DNA of 63,289 nt. Source: an uncultured beta proteobacterium. GTDB lineage: Bacteria > Pseudomonadota > Gammaproteobacteria > Burkholderiales > Burkholderiaceae_B. The notes beneath the pieces were generated by a model. It was not told the origin of the DNA. It did no database searches and saw only the letters and a list, made by a program, of their open reading frames with translations. The stretch's first letter is position 1; each line of letters begins with the position of its first letter. Positions 60,728 to 63,289 of this stretch are shown piece by piece. A program made the translations under genes and the position numbers. The stretch is from contig CAIJKV010000255.1 in the NCBI GenBank assembly GCA_903821335.1, forward strand, positions 1 to 63,289, in the 5' to 3' direction.

Positions 60728-61696
60728 GTGCTGAACCTATCTGACCTGCTAGCTCCCGTCACACGCGACATGGAATCCGTCGATGCCGTCATCCGGTCAC
60801 GGCTCAATTCCAATGTGGTGCTGATCCGCACGATCGGCGATTACATCATCGGGGCTGGCGGCAAGCGGATGCGTCCGGCCCTGCTGCTGCTCGTCGCGCA
60901 GGCACTCGGCTACCGCGGAACCCACCAGCACGTGCTTGCAGCGGTGGTCGAATTCATCCATACCGCGACACTTCTTCATGATGACGTAGTCGACGAATCG
61001 TCGTTGCGCCGAGGCCGCGACACAGCCAATGCCGTGTTTGGTAATGCCGCCAGCGTGCTGGTGGGTGACTACCTGTACTCTCGTGCGTTCGAAATGATGG
61101 TCGAGGTCGACAGCATGCGCATCATGCAGATCATGTCCGAGGCGACGACTGTGATTGCCGAAGGCGAGGTTCTCCAGTTGCTCAATGTTCACGATCCTGA
61201 CGTGTCTCAAGAGCGCTATTTGCAGGTGGTTCGGTTCAAAACTGCCAAATTGTTCGAAGCGGCTGCCCAGGCGGGGGCTGTCATCGCCGGTGCGTCGCCC
61301 GAACGGCAGGAAGCCGCGGCTGCCTATGGACGGCATATTGGCACAGCTTTTCAGTTGGTCGATGATGTGCTGGACTATAGCGGTGACGCTGCGGCGCTGG
61401 GCAAGAACGTTGGTGATGACTTGCGCGAGGGCAAGCCCACGTTGCCCTTGATCCGTGTGCTGGAGGTCGGCACATCTGCCCAGCGAGACTTGGTGCGACA
61501 CGCCATCGAGCACGGCGAGGCTGACTTTGACGCCGTGGCGCGTGCCATCCAGGAAACCGGTGCGCTCGATCATGCGCGGCAATGCGCCCTGGCTGAGGCC
61601 GAAATGGCCCGGCGATCCCTTGACGCATTCCCGATTTCCGAATATCGGCAATCCCTGCTAGAATTTTGCGCGTTCGCGGTCAATCGAGATCGCTGA
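60728..61696 (+). CDS. ispB: Polyprenyl (octaprenyl) diphosphate synthase
   Basis: The 322-residue trans-prenyltransferase makes the C40 side chain of ubiquinone. It has the first Asp-rich motif in TLLHDDVVDESSLRRG, the second in AFQLVDDVLDYSGDA, YIIGAGGKRMRPALLLL, and the KTAKLFEAAAQAG lysine segment. A GTG at 60728 is the start. The chain-length residues before the first motif favour a long-chain product; the exact length is inferred from UbiA-type context. It is divergent from rplU and 51 bp before tRNA-Pro. Confidence 0.94.
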   Translation: MLNLSDLLAPVTRDMESVDAVIRSRLNSNVVLIRTIGDYIIGAGGKRMRPALLLLVAQALGYRGTHQHVLAAVVEFIHTATLLHDDVVDESSLRRGRDTANAVFGNAASVLVGDYLYSRAFEMMVEVDSMRIMQIMSEATTVIAEGEVLQLLNVHDPDVSQERYLQVVRFKTAKLFEAAAQAGAVIAGASPERQEAAAAYGRHIGTAFQLVDDVLDYSGDAAALGKNVGDDLREGKPTLPLIRVLEVGTSAQRDLVRHAIEHGEADFDAVARAIQETGALDHARQCALAEAEMARRSLDAFPISEYRQSLLEFCAFAVNRDR

Positions 61697-61747
61697 ATTT
61701 TCCCGTCGGCCAGATCATGCAATATGTCTGTCCGTGTACGCCAAAAT

Positions 61748-61824
<77 letters not shown>

Positions 61825-62109
61825 ATAAAAAATATGCCGTTGCTTAGCGAGCGTGTTTTTTTAAAATTGCGCGAAGGCATTTAAATTTTTTAAGGCATTG
61901 GCGACAGTCTGTTTTTCGAGATAGAAAATTTGTGCAAACAAAAATTCCATAATTGACACCCGCGTGCGCGATACTTTTCAGATTTGTTATATGAATTCTG
62001 GAATTGTTATATTCAAAACGGAAGCCATATTCATTCCTTAATTGAAAATGATGCTTAGGTTCGAACTAAAGCAGATGTATCTCAAACATAATAAATCGTA
62101 TAGATACCT
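61825..62109. other. AT-rich intergenic DNA after tRNA-Pro
   Basis: No gene is visible. GC content drops sharply relative to the first 61.8 kb, with many A/T runs. It probably holds the promoter of the following AraC-type gene. I see no second copy of the tRNA 3' end in the remaining 1.4 kb. Confidence 0.65.
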
Positions 62110-63159
62110 GTGAAATCCTCTCTGACAACTGCAAGGTTTGAATGGGTATTCGACGCCCCCGTCGAGGTGACTAACCTATGGTCAACCGTAATTGCTGATT
62201 CAAGTTTGTCCTGGCAACCAGACCCGCTTTGTGGTCAGTCAGGCACTGGCAGCTTTGAAAATCAGTCCTTACCCATCGGAATATCTGTTTTTCGTACGAT
62301 AAATAAATGTCTGCAACGCGCACCCGTAGGAAATATCGCGCATGCTGAAATCAGCCTCACCTTTGATGAACCGACCTTTGTCGTTCAAACCATGCGAAAA
62401 GGAGGGCGTCTTCTTCTGCAGCATGTGGTGGACACTGAGCTGAAATTTTCCAGAGGACTGGATTTATTTAAATATGGCAATGCCATAAAAATAGTTCCAT
62501 ATCTTGAGGGATCGAAGGATATAGAAATATATACGTTGTCGATTGGGAGGACAGTCCTTGACGCGTTGCTGGGTGAGGGCGCCGTCAACCAGTTGCTCGG
62601 CGCGCTTGGCCTGGACAGCGAAGTGCGAGGCGTTGTGCGGCACATGCCTGCTTGTGTTTCGGCACCTTTAAACAAATGCCTTAACCCTAAACTGCAGGGT
62701 TCGTCATATATCTTGTATGCGCAAGCCAAGTCGCTTGAGTACTTGGCCGTCCTTGCAAGCTACTTGGGCTGCGATGCAAGACCGGCCATAAAGAATGTCA
62801 GCCGAGTCGTTGCGCTGCGTGACGATCTGCTGAAAGTCGAAGGAAAATTGCCGTGTTTGTCTTTTTATGCAGATAAATATAACTGTTCAGTAAGAACATT
62901 AAATGAAGAGTTCAAGCGGGAATATGGTTCCACTATTTATAGTTATTTGATTGATTATCGGCTAACAGAGGCACTGCAAGTCATCAATGAATCGAAAATT
63001 GCATTGAAGCAATTATCAGCAAAACTTGGCTATTCTCATGTAAATAATTTTAGTGCCGCATTTAAAAAAAAATACGGGGCGAGTTCAAAATTGAAGTGCA
63101 ACACTTACCCTGGGGTATGGTGTTGTGATGAAAAGCAAATACAAACATTTCAGTTGTGA
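62110..63159 (+). CDS. AraC-family transcriptional regulator, 3' end altered by an IS30 element
   Basis: From GTG 62110 the 349-residue frame has an unrecognised N-terminal ~240 residues and a C-terminal AraC-type double HTH (~245-330): LSFYADKYNCSVRTLNEEFK, YLIDYRLTEALQVINES and KLGYSHVNNFSAAFKKKYG. The normal C-terminal proline-serine-x-tyrosine end is replaced by ASSKLKCNTYPGVWCC and a tail, and the last 32 bases overlap the start of an IS30-type transposase frame. The end of the regulator is therefore probably supplied by the IS. Codon use and AT content differ from the rest of the window. Confidence 0.78.
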   Translation: MKSSLTTARFEWVFDAPVEVTNLWSTVIADSSLSWQPDPLCGQSGTGSFENQSLPIGISVFRTINKCLQRAPVGNIAHAEISLTFDEPTFVVQTMRKGGRLLLQHVVDTELKFSRGLDLFKYGNAIKIVPYLEGSKDIEIYTLSIGRTVLDALLGEGAVNQLLGALGLDSEVRGVVRHMPACVSAPLNKCLNPKLQGSSYILYAQAKSLEYLAVLASYLGCDARPAIKNVSRVVALRDDLLKVEGKLPCLSFYADKYNCSVRTLNEEFKREYGSTIYSYLIDYRLTEALQVINESKIALKQLSAKLGYSHVNNFSAAFKKKYGASSKLKCNTYPGVWCCDEKQIQTFQL

Positions 63160-63289
63160 AGAGCGAACAGTGATCCAGTTGAGTCTTGAGCGGGAGTGCA
63201 CGATTCGGGCGAGTGCCCGTAGTCTGGATCGGTGCGCAAGCTCTGTCAGCCGAGAGTTGACTCGCAATGGGTGGTGCAACCCGCGTTCG
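63095..63289 (+). mobile_element. Left end of an IS30-family insertion sequence (partial)
   Basis: A transposase start codon at 63128 is preceded by sequence that looks like an IS terminal region (ttgaagtgcaacacttacc, from about 63091). The boundary is not exact: it is placed where AraC similarity stops. The rest of the element is beyond the window, so the other inverted repeat and the target duplication cannot be seen. Confidence 0.6.
63128..63289 (+). CDS. IS30-family transposase, N-terminal part
   Basis: Fifty-four codons run from ATG 63128 off the right edge: MKSKYKHFSCEERTVIQLSL, then ERECTIRASARSLDRCASSV and SRELTRNGWCN. This is the IS30 opening, with an HTH ending SxxSRELxRN that binds the terminal repeat. 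The catalytic DDE domain lies beyond the window. The first 32 bases overlap the AraC-type frame in another frame. Confidence 0.85.
   Translation, partial: MKSKYKHFSCEERTVIQLSLERECTIRASARSLDRCASSVSRELTRNGWCNPRS

Overview
The window is a gene-dense, high-GC chromosomal segment of a betaproteobacterium. It most likely belongs to Burkholderiales, family Alcaligenaceae (the Bordetella/Achromobacter/Castellaniella/Orrella neighbourhood). This placement is inferred from recognised proteins and gene order, not from a database search. The clues are a Bug-type solute receptor, the lptCAB-hpf-ptsN-hprK-rapZ block, the argB-HAD-slmA block, the ubiE-Tim44-ubiJ-ubiB block, the giant FAD/Fe-S (DUF3683-type) oxidoreductase and the rplU-rpmA-obgE-proB block. 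Almost all of it is core housekeeping sequence. Only the last ~1.4 kb looks horizontally acquired.

Layout, left to right. 1-2.7 kb (minus): start of a Bug receptor running off the edge, then gpsA, secB, grxC and a membrane rhodanese. 2.7-7.3 kb (plus): gpmA, envC-like, ctpA, moeB/thiF-like. 7.3-9.8 kb (minus): slmA, a HAD nucleotidase, argB and what looks like a broken redoxin remnant. 9.8-11.6 kb (minus): dolP, diaA, yraN, with rsmI divergent. 12.8-12.93 kb: a GGCTAA/GTGCTAA tandem repeat between rsmI and rlpA. 12.9-20.6 kb (minus): rlpA, rapZ, hprK, ptsN, hpf, lptB, lptA, lptC, kdsC, kdsD, a combined nitrogen-PTS and LPS-export/Kdo block that lacks rpoN at its usual place. 20.7-29.4 kb: purT, apt, ilvA (minus), a MobA-like transferase, a YqaA/DedA protein and the 1312-residue oxidoreductase. 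29.5-34 kb (minus): a GT4 glycosyltransferase, then 5-oxoprolinase pxpA/C/B with a VOC protein. 34.1-36.2 kb (minus): phoR, phoB. 36.3-41.1 kb (plus): ubiE, a Tim44-like protein, ubiJ, ubiB, hldE-C. 41.1-46.5 kb (minus): pcm-like, thiD, thiG, btuF, btuB under a cobalamin riboswitch. 46.8-50.6 kb: metH. 50.6-53.8 kb (minus): an acyltransferase, and thiC under a TPP riboswitch. 53.9-57.6 kb: a three-protein phosphorelay. 57.6-60.6 kb (minus): proB, obgE, rpmA, rplU. 60.7-61.8 kb: ispB and tRNA-Pro(CGG). 61.8-63.3 kb: AT-rich sequence with an AraC-type regulator whose 3' end runs into an IS30-family element.

Several sets of genes work together. LptB, LptA and LptC with KdsC and KdsD link Kdo synthesis to LPS transport, and hldE-C supplies heptose for the same molecule. 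UbiE, UbiJ, UbiB and IspB serve ubiquinone. BtuB, BtuF and MetH link B12 uptake to its use. ThiC, ThiD and ThiG serve thiamine. PxpA, PxpB and PxpC cleave 5-oxoproline. EnvC, CtpA, RlpA, DolP and SlmA act on envelope and division.

The points most worth a second look are these: the split phosphorelay with a reversed-order HTH-REC regulator; the missing rpoN between lptB and hpf; the mixed 6/7-bp tandem repeat that places a stop codon in every 6-bp unit behind rlpA; the redoxin remnant before argB; thiamine genes lying behind a B12-riboswitch operon; and the tRNA-linked, IS30-interrupted island at the right end. I did not find a convincing wholly new multi-gene system.
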